DNA of 64,000 bases from contig CAZZJS010000001.1 of assembly GCA_964654855.1 (NCBI GenBank), positions 248,001 to 312,000 on the forward strand. Direction: 5' to 3'. Shown piece after piece: positions 52,667 to 60,800 of the stretch. Every line of letters begins with the position of its first letter. Positions within the stretch are counted from its first letter, which is position 1. A program made the position numbers and the translations under genes. This DNA comes from JALZUV01 sp964654855. Lineage in GTDB: Bacteria > Pseudomonadota > Alphaproteobacteria > Rickettsiales > JALZUV01. The notes under the pieces were generated by a model that ran no database searches, had not been told where the DNA came from, and saw nothing but the letters and a program-made list of their open reading frames with translations.

Positions 52667-53922
52667 TAGAGAGTCTGCTCCATGGTTGTCTCCTGCTGTG
52701 AAGCAAGTGCTTTATCTTGATAATTATTGCCTACTGGTTGATTCTTCGCACGGTAATTGGCTGCTTTCTCCGCCTTCTCGTCTAGAGCAACCTCTTCAGT
52801 TTCTTCTACAGTTTCCTCCGTCTTCGCTGCGATTTGAGGTGCAGGAATAGTATCGGTTCTGTTCGATGCTAAAGCGGTGTTCTCATTTGCTTTAGGTTTC
52901 TTCTTCTTGGTATTTGTATCAACACCAATACCAAAAAACTCTTTCGCCATGAGATATAAGAACTGGATACTCGCAGTTGTTCCGCTGCCGGTAAGTTCAG
53001 TTGCAAATAATGTACTCATACGTTTTGCGTAAAAGCTTTGTGATGCAGTTGATTTAGGGTCTTTCCATGGAGCTGTGAAGCCACCTGTCTTGCCTTCTTT
53101 TTGGCGTTCGTAACCTTTGTCAGCGCTCCAGAGAACACCTTGTTTTAGACGATTAAGTCCCCAAAATTCAGGTTTACTGTTTCGGCCAAACGTAAATTTA
53201 TCAAGTTGGCGTAACCCAAAGAGTGAAGCAATGACAACGCCGATCGCAAAGAATCGTGCACCCCAAGTTCCACTAAAGGATTTACCTGAAAGTTCATTAT
53301 CCAGTTTGTCATAAACTTGCTTACGCTCTTCTAACTCTGCAGCATCAGGGCCTTTGCCAAATGTCTTGCGCAGTGGATCTGTGATGTTTTTATCTAACCA
53401 GCGAACCAGTTTCGGTTTAACTTTGTCATTTTCAAAGAGTTGAGTCATCGCCGTCGTGATGTGACCTGCGAATGAAAGCATAAGTACATCTACGGTAATA
53501 CCACCTGCTACGTCGACCGTATCATCATCAACTTTGCTACCTGTTTTTTTATTGAGCTTGTGATAGGCTTTGAGTGTAGATTTCTCAAATTTGTCGTAAG
53601 CCTCATAGAAGTTTGATCCGCCGCTAAATGGAATTTTGATATTTTCGCCAGGCAGTTTGCTAATGTCTTTTTTGCTATAGCCTTTTTCACCATTTTTGAC
53701 TTTTTTATTGATTTCATGTTTGGTCATGAAGTGAGCAGTGATGGTTGCTCCAACAACATTTAAACCAAAGTTGATACCAAAATGGACTATTTTATCAAAC
53801 AAGTTCCAGCCTGGTGTACGGACCTTGTCCGTTACTTTCTTCTCAGAAGCTGCCCACTCTTGTCCCTGCGCTGTATTTTGCACGGTTGCGTCGGGGGTTA
53901 TATTGTTTGTTTTTTCTACCAT
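52666..53922 (-). CDS. family II membrane protein of unknown function (418 aa)
   Basis: The first gene of the operon. After a hydrophilic N-terminus it shows QEWAASEKKV, then NLFDKIVHFGINFGLNVVGA. Membrane-type helices lie at about 45-66, 140-163, 222-238 and 311-334. The core is GITVDVLMLSFAGHITTAMT and GTWGARFFAIGVVIASLFGL, and the tail is Glu/Ala/Lys/Gln-rich. CAGGA lies about 9 nt before the ATG, so unlike the family I genes at 25 kb it has a normal leader. The shared promoter element is found upstream (53965-54007). Function unknown. Confidence 0.8.
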   Translation of the reverse strand: MVEKTNNITPDATVQNTAQGQEWAASEKKVTDKVRTPGWNLFDKIVHFGINFGLNVVGATITAHFMTKHEINKKVKNGEKGYSKKDISKLPGENIKIPFSGGSNFYEAYDKFEKSTLKAYHKLNKKTGSKVDDDTVDVAGGITVDVLMLSFAGHITTAMTQLFENDKVKPKLVRWLDKNITDPLRKTFGKGPDAAELEERKQVYDKLDNELSGKSFSGTWGARFFAIGVVIASLFGLRQLDKFTFGRNSKPEFWGLNRLKQGVLWSADKGYERQKEGKTGGFTAPWKDPKSTASQSFYAKRMSTLFATELTGSGTTASIQFLYLMAKEFFGIGVDTNTKKKKPKANENTALASNRTDTIPAPQIAAKTEETVEETEEVALDEKAEKAANYRAKNQPVGNNYQDKALASQQETTMEQTL

Positions 53923-53964
53923 AATTTGTGTCCTGCCACAGGATAGACCTGTTGCATTAGTTGT

Positions 53965-54007
53965 AATGTAGCAGAAATAGGGGGGTAGAAGTGTTAAGGT
54001 TGTGTGA
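53965..54007 (-). promoter_or_regulatory. shared regulon promoter, site 3 (four-gene membrane operon)
   Basis: On the minus strand TCACACAACCT (53997-54007) is followed by TAACACTTCT (53987-53996), the same 11-nt direct repeat as sites 1 and 2 with one change in the proximal copy. TACATT at 53965-53970, 19 nt after TAACACT, is the probable -10. The start codon is 42 nt further, which leaves room for a normal leader and ribosome binding site. Confidence 0.5.
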
Positions 54008-54038
54008 CGACTTCAAATTGTCACAATAGATTAAGTGA

Positions 54039-55709
54039 CTATTTTGTATCGGTTTTTGTGTCTTTTTCGATGTTTTCGCGGATCTCACGCAATTCATCTG
54101 CGGAAGCGTCCCACGTTCGTACCCCTTCAGGGGCGGGTAATTGCACTAAATCTAAGCGGTCCGGGTCGCGTACAAATAAGCGCTCACCTTGAATTGAGCC
54201 GAGGTTTGGTGGGATATTGTTTTTCGATAGCCCAATCACCGTATAAGGGCCTTCACGCATCATGCCTAATACGGCACGTGGTCGGTCAATAAACACTTGA
54301 GATCCTCGTAAGAGGTCATAAATATCACGTGTATCGTTTGGATGAGCGTTCTTCACAAGGTGATGAACGACTACCATTCCACAATTTTTCTGGATGGCAA
54401 ATTCTTCAATAGCTTCAAAAAACTCGCTCACTACTTCAGAATTATCCTCGTCACCAGTCAGGTATTTTCGCGCAGGGTCAATGACTACTAACGAAACATC
54501 GGGCAATTTATGTAAGCGGTTGAGAAAATCTCCTAGATTAGCTTTGCTACCATCTTCATTTTCACCAAAGTCGCTACGTTGCAGCATGAGTCTGCTGGAG
54601 CGGCCTTCTGGGTCCATCAGGTTCGCGCGTGCATTCACAATAGCTGCGCTATCTTCGCCTGAGAAGTAGATCACTAAGCCTTTCGCAAATTCTTTGTTAA
54701 TGGGCTGGCCAAGCCACATGGGTTCTTCATGATCTTCCCAGTCGATTGAGCATTGAATGGCAAGGCGATGCGAAACGGAGCTTTTACCTGTTCCGCCTGT
54801 TGCACCCACTACGGTGACGGAAGCTTTTGGAATCCAGCCTTCAACTAGAAACTCAAAGGTATCTTCTTTATCGGTACGATCAGCACCGGTAGCTTCAAAG
54901 AGTTGAATATCATGTGCTACCATACGGAAGAAGCGCATATTATGATCAATCTTTTTTGGATTGGTGCCGAATTTATCGTAAAGAAGTTGATGGCGGTCAT
55001 AAGCATTCCAGCAAACCGCTGCCTCCTCCACCTCTTTGGCAGAGACAGTATGTTTCTCAATTTCCTCTATCTTAAAATCTTCTGGCAGCATAGCGCTGAA
55101 ATTTTCATGCAAGAATGATCCATTCTTGGTGAGATACTCTAGGTCAGATAGTGGGTAGGCTTTATGATAGGCCTCACTTTCAATATCAGCGACCTCATAA
55201 AGTGGTTCATTGCCGTCAATCACATTAGTGCCAGGAATTACGGGGAGCATTTCATCCGAAAATGCGACCATCTTAACTCCCGCTTTCTTATTATCGCCGC
55301 GCTCATATACGCCAGTAAAAGCGCCGAGATCGGTTAAGCGTTTGATTGAGTCATCATCAAGGCGGTTTACGCCGAGAGTGAAAGCAGTGCTCCACATAAT
55401 GCCAGAACCAACAGCCTCATAGCTTCCGGTTTCGTTAATTTGGTGTACAAGCGGGTTCAGTAACAAAGGGGAGTTCGGCAAATGCCCATCATTATAATTT
55501 GAGCGAATCTCACGCACCATATCCATGATCTCCTTATCTGAATCGCCAAACCAAAATTTTAGCGTAGAGTTCTGAGCCCGCCATGGGTCCTGCTCGGGCT
55601 GAGTATAAAGGCACATTTTACCCTTCAGGCCTACATTCCGATGTGCTGCCCAAATAATTTTGAGTTCAGCGCTGATGCGGTCAAATATTTCATCGGTAAA
55701 GTAGGTCAT
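54039..55709 (-). CDS. RepA/AAA_25-like ATPase with unknown N-terminal domain (556 aa)
   Basis: Residues about 285-520 form a RecA-like ATPase of the RepA/AAA_25 group: Walker A GATGGTGKSS at 302-311, a GEDS element after FAKGLVIYFS, Walker B VSLVVIDP at 405-412 and GMVVVHHLVKN near 444-454. The group includes plasmid and prophage replicative helicases and DNA-repair-like ATPases. The first ~285 residues (KIIWAAHRNVGLKGKMCLYT and onward) match nothing I know. No replication origin, integrase or phage genes are nearby. It shares strand and regulatory element with the membrane operon 116 nt downstream. Confidence 0.8.
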   Translation of the reverse strand: MTYFTDEIFDRISAELKIIWAAHRNVGLKGKMCLYTQPEQDPWRAQNSTLKFWFGDSDKEIMDMVREIRSNYNDGHLPNSPLLLNPLVHQINETGSYEAVGSGIMWSTAFTLGVNRLDDDSIKRLTDLGAFTGVYERGDNKKAGVKMVAFSDEMLPVIPGTNVIDGNEPLYEVADIESEAYHKAYPLSDLEYLTKNGSFLHENFSAMLPEDFKIEEIEKHTVSAKEVEEAAVCWNAYDRHQLLYDKFGTNPKKIDHNMRFFRMVAHDIQLFEATGADRTDKEDTFEFLVEGWIPKASVTVVGATGGTGKSSVSHRLAIQCSIDWEDHEEPMWLGQPINKEFAKGLVIYFSGEDSAAIVNARANLMDPEGRSSRLMLQRSDFGENEDGSKANLGDFLNRLHKLPDVSLVVIDPARKYLTGDEDNSEVVSEFFEAIEEFAIQKNCGMVVVHHLVKNAHPNDTRDIYDLLRGSQVFIDRPRAVLGMMREGPYTVIGLSKNNIPPNLGSIQGERLFVRDPDRLDLVQLPAPEGVRTWDASADELREIRENIEKDTKTDTK

Positions 55710-55751
55710 ATTACCTCAAGCATATAGTGAAGAAATGTTAGCTTACAGTAA
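55710..55751 (-). promoter_or_regulatory. shared regulon element, site 4 (AAA ATPase gene)
   Basis: TAACATTTCTT (minus strand, 55730-55740) is an exact copy of the proximal repeat at site 1. The 11 nt before it begin TTACTG (55741-55751), a weaker distal copy. The following sequence (CTAT, then GAGGTAAT up to the ATG at 55709) resembles site 1, but no good -10 box stands at the same spacing; GAGG, 4 nt before ATG, can serve as ribosome binding site. The element may instead, or also, serve the divergent addB gene. Confidence 0.42.
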
Positions 55752-55802
55752 AGATGTGACAAAACGTTGAACGTAAACTCTACTAATTCTAGTTTGTCAC
55801 TT

Positions 55803-58664
55803 ATGTTCTACACCGTTCCCCCTGCTGAACCTTTAGCTGACCGACTCGTTAGCTGGCTTTTGGCGCAATATAAGCAGAAACCACAGGCTTTAGCGGAGAT
55901 TTTAGTCTTCTTGCCGACGCGCCGAGCAATTCGTACGGTAAGAGAAGCGTTTTTGCGTGTAGGGCAGGGGCAAGCGATGTTATTGCCTCAACTTGTTGCC
56001 ACGGGTGATGTGGATGAGGCTTTGATATTGCGCCATACGACTTTATCTCCCGCTCTGATGCAGGAGCTTGGGGCGCTTCTGCCAACCCCACCACCCATGG
56101 AGCGTTTGCTATTGTTGCAAGAACTGGTTTGGGAACATGGGCAGAAAATGATTCCACGTCTACATGATCGCGAGGCTGCGTTAGATTTGGCTGTTAATCT
56201 CGCTGAATTGATGGATGAGATGGATCGCGAATATGGTGATTGGACGAAATTAGATACACTTGTGCCTGAGGATTTTGCTGAACATTGGCAGCAGACGCTC
56301 GAATTTCTCAAAATTATTCGTGAATATTGGCCTGAATTGGAGGCTGAAAGAGGATGGATGCGACCGTGGCAGCGTCGTAACGAATTATTGAAAATACTTT
56401 TAAAGGCTTGGGAAGAGAGTTCGCCACAGCAGCCCGTGATTGCAGCGGGAACAACGGGATCCGTCGCAGCGGTAGGTGAATTGCTGCGACGGATCCATCA
56501 ATTGCCTAAGGGTAGTGTGATTCTGCCCGGGTTTGAATCATCATTACCGGAAGGCACGTTACCTCTCACGCATCCGCAGGCGGGAATGCAGGAAATTCTA
56601 GTAGATATGGAGGTATCGCCCTTTCAGGTGGAGGAATTACCGGGGGAGGTGATCAGAAGTGAAACACAGCGTCATGAGTTTTTGTCTTTGGCAATGGTGC
56701 CAGTGCAGATGACAGATGCTTGGCGGGGGGCTGAGTTTACGAAACCAGACTCCTTTTACTGTTTGGAAATGGCGAATAGTCAGGAATCATCCTTCGCAGC
56801 GGCGTTACTCATGCGTGAAATGTTGGAACAAACCGATAAAACAGCGGCCTTTATCACACCTGATAGGCAGTTGGCGCGTGCAGTGGCTGCTCGATTGGCA
56901 CGCTGGGGAATTGTGGCAGATGATTCTGCTGGGCAACCTTTGCCGCAGACTCCACAAGGCGTATTTCTATTCTTACTGTTAGAGGCAGTGCGTTACGGAT
57001 TATCTCCCGTTTCGTTACTGGCATTGATGAAGCACCCGCTCTTTACCATGGGGCTAATACGCTCAGAGCTCTCGCAGCAGGTGCGTGGGTGGGAAATTAA
57101 AGTGCTTCGCGGGCTTGCCTCGCCTCATTGGGAAAAGGTGAAGCGCGAAACAAAGAAGCAAATGCTAGATCATGTGCCTCTATTAGAGGCATTAGAGCAG
57201 AAACTCGCACCGCTACTTGTAGCGTTTGAAACAATCGAGAGCCATAAATTTGATGCTCTCGTCACATTGCTGGTCGAAACAGCAGAGGCGCTAACCCAAA
57301 ATAGCGCGGGCGAATGCCAGCTCTGGCAAGGTGAGGGGGCTTCAACTCTCTCTAGTTTCTTCAGTAAAATGACGGCAAGCGAGGTAGTTTCTGATATTGC
57401 GGCTGAGGAGCTACCAGGCATGTTACGCGCCCTGATGCGTGGCGAGGTAGTGCGGACGCATTACGGTACGCACCCGCGGTTGCAAATTCTTTCGCCGATG
57501 GAAGCACGTTTACAGCGTTATGATCGTGTGATCTTGGCGGATATGAATGAAGGCGGATGGCCAGAAATTCCCGATGCCGATCCATGGATGAATCACGATA
57601 TGCGTCGCAAACTAGGACTGCCATCGCCGGATAAGCGTATTGGCCAACAGGCGCATGATTTTATTCAACAAGCGGCGGGCGGCGAAGTGCTGATGCTGCG
57701 TACTGCTAAATCTGGTGGGGCAGAAACTGTTCCTAGCCGTTTGGTGCAGCGTATTGAGGTGCTCATGGAGTCGACAGGCGATGATGCGTGGCGATCTCAT
57801 CCCGTGCAAGATTGGGTACGGCAACTGCTAACGCCGCAATCAACGCCTGCAGCAACACGTCCTACGCCGAAACCGCCTGTAGAGACTCGTCCGCGTGAGC
57901 TTTCATTCACGCGTTTTGAACGGCTCATGCAAGATCCTTACAGCATTTATGCGCAGAAGGTTCTCAAACTTAAAAAGTTAGATGCGCTCGATCCTGAGCC
58001 GTCCCATCGAGAGTTTGGTAGCCTCGTCCATGATGTATTGGAAAAGCATTTCACTACCAAACGTCCTATGATGGATTGCGCTGAGGAAGTTTTCGCTGCT
58101 GCTGACTTGGGTTATATTGCAGATTCCCTCTGGTGGCCACGTTTTGAGCGTATTGCTAAATGGGCTGAGGCGCAACCGATGCCGCTCTCTATGCAATGCG
58201 AGATCAAAGGGGAATGGAAGTTTGCTGCGCCTGCAGGTGAGTTTACGCTGACTGCACGGGTAGATCGGTTGGAAGAATCTGCAACAGGCTTCTCTATTAT
58301 CGATTATAAAACCGGTGCCCCTCCTGCAGCAGAATGGATGCGCCAAGGGGTCGCAAACCAATTGAATATCGCGGCGGTGATGGCAAAGGAAGGGAGTTTT
58401 GGTAAGCATTTGCAAGATAAGCCTGTGGAAGCTCTTGAATATTGGAAACTCGGCGGGAAAGAGGGCGGCGAGGTGAAAGCCTTTGCACTCACCAAAGAAG
58501 AATCACTTGAAGAGGCGGTGCAGAATGCCCGCGACGCTTTACCTAAAGTGATTGCCGCTTATGATAAACCAGAGAAAGCCTATGAATCGATTCCTGAATA
58601 TCGTTTCAAACCGCGTTATAATGATTACGAACAGCTCGCTCGTATACAAGAATGGTTGGATTAA
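55803..58664 (+). CDS. addB: double-strand break repair protein AddB
   Basis: A 953-residue protein of the alphaproteobacterial AddB type. I use the ATG at 55803; a TTG at 55767 would add 12 poorly supported residues. The N-terminal inactivated helicase part has LVFLPTRRAIRTVREAFLR-like sequence and later RLQILSPMEARLQRYDRVIL and LADMNEGGWPEIPDADPWMN. The C-terminal PD-(D/E)XK nuclease has FGSLVHDVLEKHF and IIDYKTGAPP. It processes broken ends with AddA for recombination. addA, normally the next gene, is absent; an M20 peptidase starts on the base after the stop codon. Confidence 0.92.
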   Translation: MFYTVPPAEPLADRLVSWLLAQYKQKPQALAEILVFLPTRRAIRTVREAFLRVGQGQAMLLPQLVATGDVDEALILRHTTLSPALMQELGALLPTPPPMERLLLLQELVWEHGQKMIPRLHDREAALDLAVNLAELMDEMDREYGDWTKLDTLVPEDFAEHWQQTLEFLKIIREYWPELEAERGWMRPWQRRNELLKILLKAWEESSPQQPVIAAGTTGSVAAVGELLRRIHQLPKGSVILPGFESSLPEGTLPLTHPQAGMQEILVDMEVSPFQVEELPGEVIRSETQRHEFLSLAMVPVQMTDAWRGAEFTKPDSFYCLEMANSQESSFAAALLMREMLEQTDKTAAFITPDRQLARAVAARLARWGIVADDSAGQPLPQTPQGVFLFLLLEAVRYGLSPVSLLALMKHPLFTMGLIRSELSQQVRGWEIKVLRGLASPHWEKVKRETKKQMLDHVPLLEALEQKLAPLLVAFETIESHKFDALVTLLVETAEALTQNSAGECQLWQGEGASTLSSFFSKMTASEVVSDIAAEELPGMLRALMRGEVVRTHYGTHPRLQILSPMEARLQRYDRVILADMNEGGWPEIPDADPWMNHDMRRKLGLPSPDKRIGQQAHDFIQQAAGGEVLMLRTAKSGGAETVPSRLVQRIEVLMESTGDDAWRSHPVQDWVRQLLTPQSTPAATRPTPKPPVETRPRELSFTRFERLMQDPYSIYAQKVLKLKKLDALDPEPSHREFGSLVHDVLEKHFTTKRPMMDCAEEVFAAADLGYIADSLWWPRFERIAKWAEAQPMPLSMQCEIKGEWKFAAPAGEFTLTARVDRLEESATGFSIIDYKTGAPPAAEWMRQGVANQLNIAAVMAKEGSFGKHLQDKPVEALEYWKLGGKEGGEVKAFALTKEESLEEAVQNARDALPKVIAAYDKPEKAYESIPEYRFKPRYNDYEQLARIQEWLD
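56457..56496. repeat. perfect 14-bp inverted repeat inside addB
   Basis: GGATCCGTCGCAGC (56457-56470) and GCTGCGACGGATCC (56483-56496) are exact reverse complements separated by 12 nt. The transcript could form a very stable hairpin. The encoded protein here (GSVAAVGELLRRIHQL) looks like normal AddB, so it is not an inserted element. Confidence 0.7.
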
Positions 58665-59876
58665 ATGGATAAAACAGAACTCCTTACATGGATAGATGGC
58701 CAGCATGATCGCATGGTCGAAATGGTACTTGCATGGTCGCGTATTAATAGCGGTTCCTTCAATGTGAAAGGCGTGCAGCAAATGCGAAAGGCGCTTACTG
58801 AGGCTTTCGCTCCTTTAGGGGGAGAGGCAGAAGTGCTCCCCATTGCGCCGCTACAAACCGTTAATTCCTCAGGTGAGGTGGATGAAATTCCGCTGGCAGA
58901 AGCACTGCGCATCCGTAAGCGCCCTGATGCGCCGGTCAAGATTGTGCTATCTGGCCATATGGATACGGTATTCCCAAAAGATTGCGCTTTTCAGGAGCCT
59001 GTCTGGTTGGATGATAATACTATTAATGGCCCCGGTGTGACGGACTTAAAAGGTGGCCTCGTTTGTATGTTAGTCGCGCTAGAAGCGTTAGAGCAAAGCG
59101 AATTTGCCGACCAAATTGGGTGGGAAGTGTTGCTCAATCCTGATGAAGAAATCGGCTCGCAAGGTTCTAACCCCTATCTGGTAGAAGCGGCGGAGCGTAA
59201 TGATGTGGGGATGATCTATGAGCCATCTCTCGCCGATGGCACTTTAGCCGGAGCACGTAAAGGCAGCGGAAATTTCGTTATTGTCGTCAAAGGAAAAGCC
59301 GCGCATGCGGGGCGTGAGTTTGATAAAGGGCGTAATGCTATTGCGCTGCTCGCTGAGATTATCACTGCACTGTATGAGATTAATGGTCGTCGTGATGATG
59401 TGACCCTCAACCCCGGTAAAATTGAAGGAGGAGGCCCAACCAATGTGGTGCCAGATACGGCTATCCTTCGGTTCAATGTGCGGATGCCAGAGCCGGAAGA
59501 TCAAGTATGGTTGCAATCACAATTCGATAAGATCGTTGAAAGATTTTCCAACCGTGAGGGTTTTTCTGTAGGGCTGCATGGGGCTTTTACTCGTCCACCA
59601 AAGCCGCTATCGGAAGAAAATACCCGCCTATTTGAGCTGGTACGTGATTGCGGTAACGAATTGGGGCAGCAAATTAGGTGGAAAGCAACAGGTGGCTGTT
59701 GCGATGGTAATAACATGGCTGCGGCTGGTTTGCCGAATGTAGATACGCTCGGCGTGCGTGGTGGTGATATCCATAGCGATAAAGAGTTTTTATTGGTGGA
59801 TTCTTTGACGGAGCGTGCAAAGCTTTCGCTGCTTGTATTAATGCGATTGGCGCAAGAAGGATGGAAATCAAAATAA
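58665..59876 (+). CDS. M20-family metallopeptidase/hydrolase
   Basis: A 403-residue dizinc hydrolase of the carboxypeptidase G2/ArgE-like group. Metal-binding and catalytic motifs are LSGHMDTVFPKDCAFQEP (His, Asp), NGPGVTDLKGGLVCMLVALE (bridging Asp) and NPDEEIGSQGSNPYLV (catalytic Glu-Glu). The dimerisation domain includes VKGKAAHAGREFDKGRNAIA. It cleaves an N-acyl amino acid or dipeptide; the substrate cannot be assigned. Its start directly follows the addB stop (TAAATG), so the two are cotranscribed. No signal peptide is present, so it is cytoplasmic. Confidence 0.9.
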   Translation: MDKTELLTWIDGQHDRMVEMVLAWSRINSGSFNVKGVQQMRKALTEAFAPLGGEAEVLPIAPLQTVNSSGEVDEIPLAEALRIRKRPDAPVKIVLSGHMDTVFPKDCAFQEPVWLDDNTINGPGVTDLKGGLVCMLVALEALEQSEFADQIGWEVLLNPDEEIGSQGSNPYLVEAAERNDVGMIYEPSLADGTLAGARKGSGNFVIVVKGKAAHAGREFDKGRNAIALLAEIITALYEINGRRDDVTLNPGKIEGGGPTNVVPDTAILRFNVRMPEPEDQVWLQSQFDKIVERFSNREGFSVGLHGAFTRPPKPLSEENTRLFELVRDCGNELGQQIRWKATGGCCDGNNMAAAGLPNVDTLGVRGGDIHSDKEFLLVDSLTERAKLSLLVLMRLAQEGWKSK

Positions 59877-59894
59877 GTATCCATTTCAGGTACT
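59876..59894. promoter_or_regulatory. operator-like inverted repeat upstream of the XRE/LexA-fold regulator
   Basis: AGTATC-N7-GGTACT, an almost perfect inverted repeat with spacer CATTTCA, lies 29 nt before the regulator's ATG and begins at the last base of the M20 gene stop codon. The first nine bases (AGTATCCAT) are identical to the repeat just downstream of the regulator gene. A looser related repeat, AGTTTC-N6-GGAACT, follows at 59903-59920. Confidence 0.55.
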
Positions 59895-59923
59895 AGCTTT
59901 GTAGTTTCCAATCTGGAACTATC

Positions 59924-60547
59924 ATGGCTATGCCCAATCATATTAAAGCACGCCGTAAGTACCTGAAGCTGACGCAACAGAAAATTGCTGATGGTGCAAA
60001 AACGACCAAAGCAACGGTCATGAAGCTTGAAAAAGGCGACATGCAGCTTACCGAAAATTGGATGAAGCGTTTGGCCGTTCCCTTGCAATGTAAACCCGAA
60101 GATTTGATCGCGGATGAATGGCCTGCTGATGTGCCTTTGATTGGTGAGGTTTATGGTAAAAGTGAGATTAAATATTATCGCAATCTTCCTGAATTAGGTG
60201 TTGAAGAATCTGATCCAACGTATTGGGATAAAATGCAAAAAGCGCCTAGACCGCCTGAAGGAGAGTATCGTGAGGTGATGGCGCTAAGGGTAGTGGATGA
60301 TGCGTTAGAACCGCTGCTTTCAATCGGAAGTTTTGTCTATTATTCAGAGCGCTTGGTACAAGATTTTAAGTCGCTAATAGGCCGTTTGGTCGTATGCGAG
60401 CTGACGAATGGTGAGGTGCATGTTGCGCGTTTGCAGCCAGGCTATAGTTTTGGTGTTTATAACCTGCTAAAGCCCAGCGGTATGATGATGAATGACATAG
60501 AGCTAAACTGGTGTGCGAAAATAATATTCTTTAAGCCTGCAGAATAA
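59924..60547 (+). CDS. XRE-family regulator with degenerate S24 peptidase (LexA/CI) fold
   Basis: A 207-residue repressor-like protein. Residues 6-60 are a helix-turn-helix (LKLTQQKIADGAKTTKATVM). Residues about 70-205 have the LexA/CI C-terminal fold: VPLIGEVYG, MALRVVDDALEPLLSIGSFV and LIGRLVVCELTNGEVHVARL. In active S24 autoproteases these hold the catalytic Ser (GDSMEP) and Lys (VKRL). Here Ala127 and Ala168 stand in their places, so self-cleavage should not occur. It probably dimerises through this domain and responds to a ligand or simply to its own level. Matching inverted repeats flank the gene, which suggests autoregulation. Two ATGs at 59924 and 59930 are possible starts. Confidence 0.85.
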   Translation: MAMPNHIKARRKYLKLTQQKIADGAKTTKATVMKLEKGDMQLTENWMKRLAVPLQCKPEDLIADEWPADVPLIGEVYGKSEIKYYRNLPELGVEESDPTYWDKMQKAPRPPEGEYREVMALRVVDDALEPLLSIGSFVYYSERLVQDFKSLIGRLVVCELTNGEVHVARLQPGYSFGVYNLLKPSGMMMNDIELNWCAKIIFFKPAE

Positions 60548-60576
60548 TACTTGCAAAAGTATCCATAATAGATACT
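60547..60576. promoter_or_regulatory. overlapping operator-like inverted repeats downstream of the regulator
   Basis: ATACTT-GCAA-AAGTAT (60547-60562) overlaps AGTATC-N7-GATACT (60558-60576; spacer CATAATA). Both have perfect 6-bp arms. The second repeats the operator at 59876 at nine of its first nine positions. TTGCAA (60551-60556) and TACTAT (60573-60578) are 16 nt apart and could be a promoter for the small gene at 60586, buried within the operator. Confidence 0.55.
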
Positions 60577-60585
60577 ATAGGTTGT

Positions 60586-60786
60586 ATGGAGCATCTTTCA
60601 TTCAACCGGTTGTTAATGCATCAAACCCTCATTGTGCATGAGTTGGGTGGCTTTATGAATGATAAACTCTACCTCCCACAGCCTCGTGAGCTTCTATTAT
60701 TAGATGGAGTTCGCTCTCGTAGTGAAGAGACTGAGCAGCTTTGTGCTCAGCTTAAAGACGAATTTTGGCGGCGTATGTCGAGCTAG
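60586..60786 (+). CDS. small protein of unknown function (up to 66 aa)
   Basis: A short open frame that follows the operator-like repeats. Its start is uncertain: ATGs lie at 60586 and 60655. The second, with GGGTGG a few nt before, would give 43 residues beginning MNDKLYLPQPRELLLLDGVR. The shared C-terminal part is hydrophilic with a helix (ETEQLCAQLKDEFWRRMSS). No family is recognised. Being under the regulator's probable operator, it may be the regulated target. Confidence 0.45.
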   Translation: MEHLSFNRLLMHQTLIVHELGGFMNDKLYLPQPRELLLLDGVRSRSEETEQLCAQLKDEFWRRMSS

Positions 60787-60800
60787 CTATAATAGGGGGC

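Noticed and set aside
48813..55709. The locus being a prophage or plasmid remnant
   Set aside because: Apart from the RepA-like ATPase there is no integrase, capsid, tail, lysis, partition or attachment-site sequence, and the flanking genes are normal chromosomal ones.
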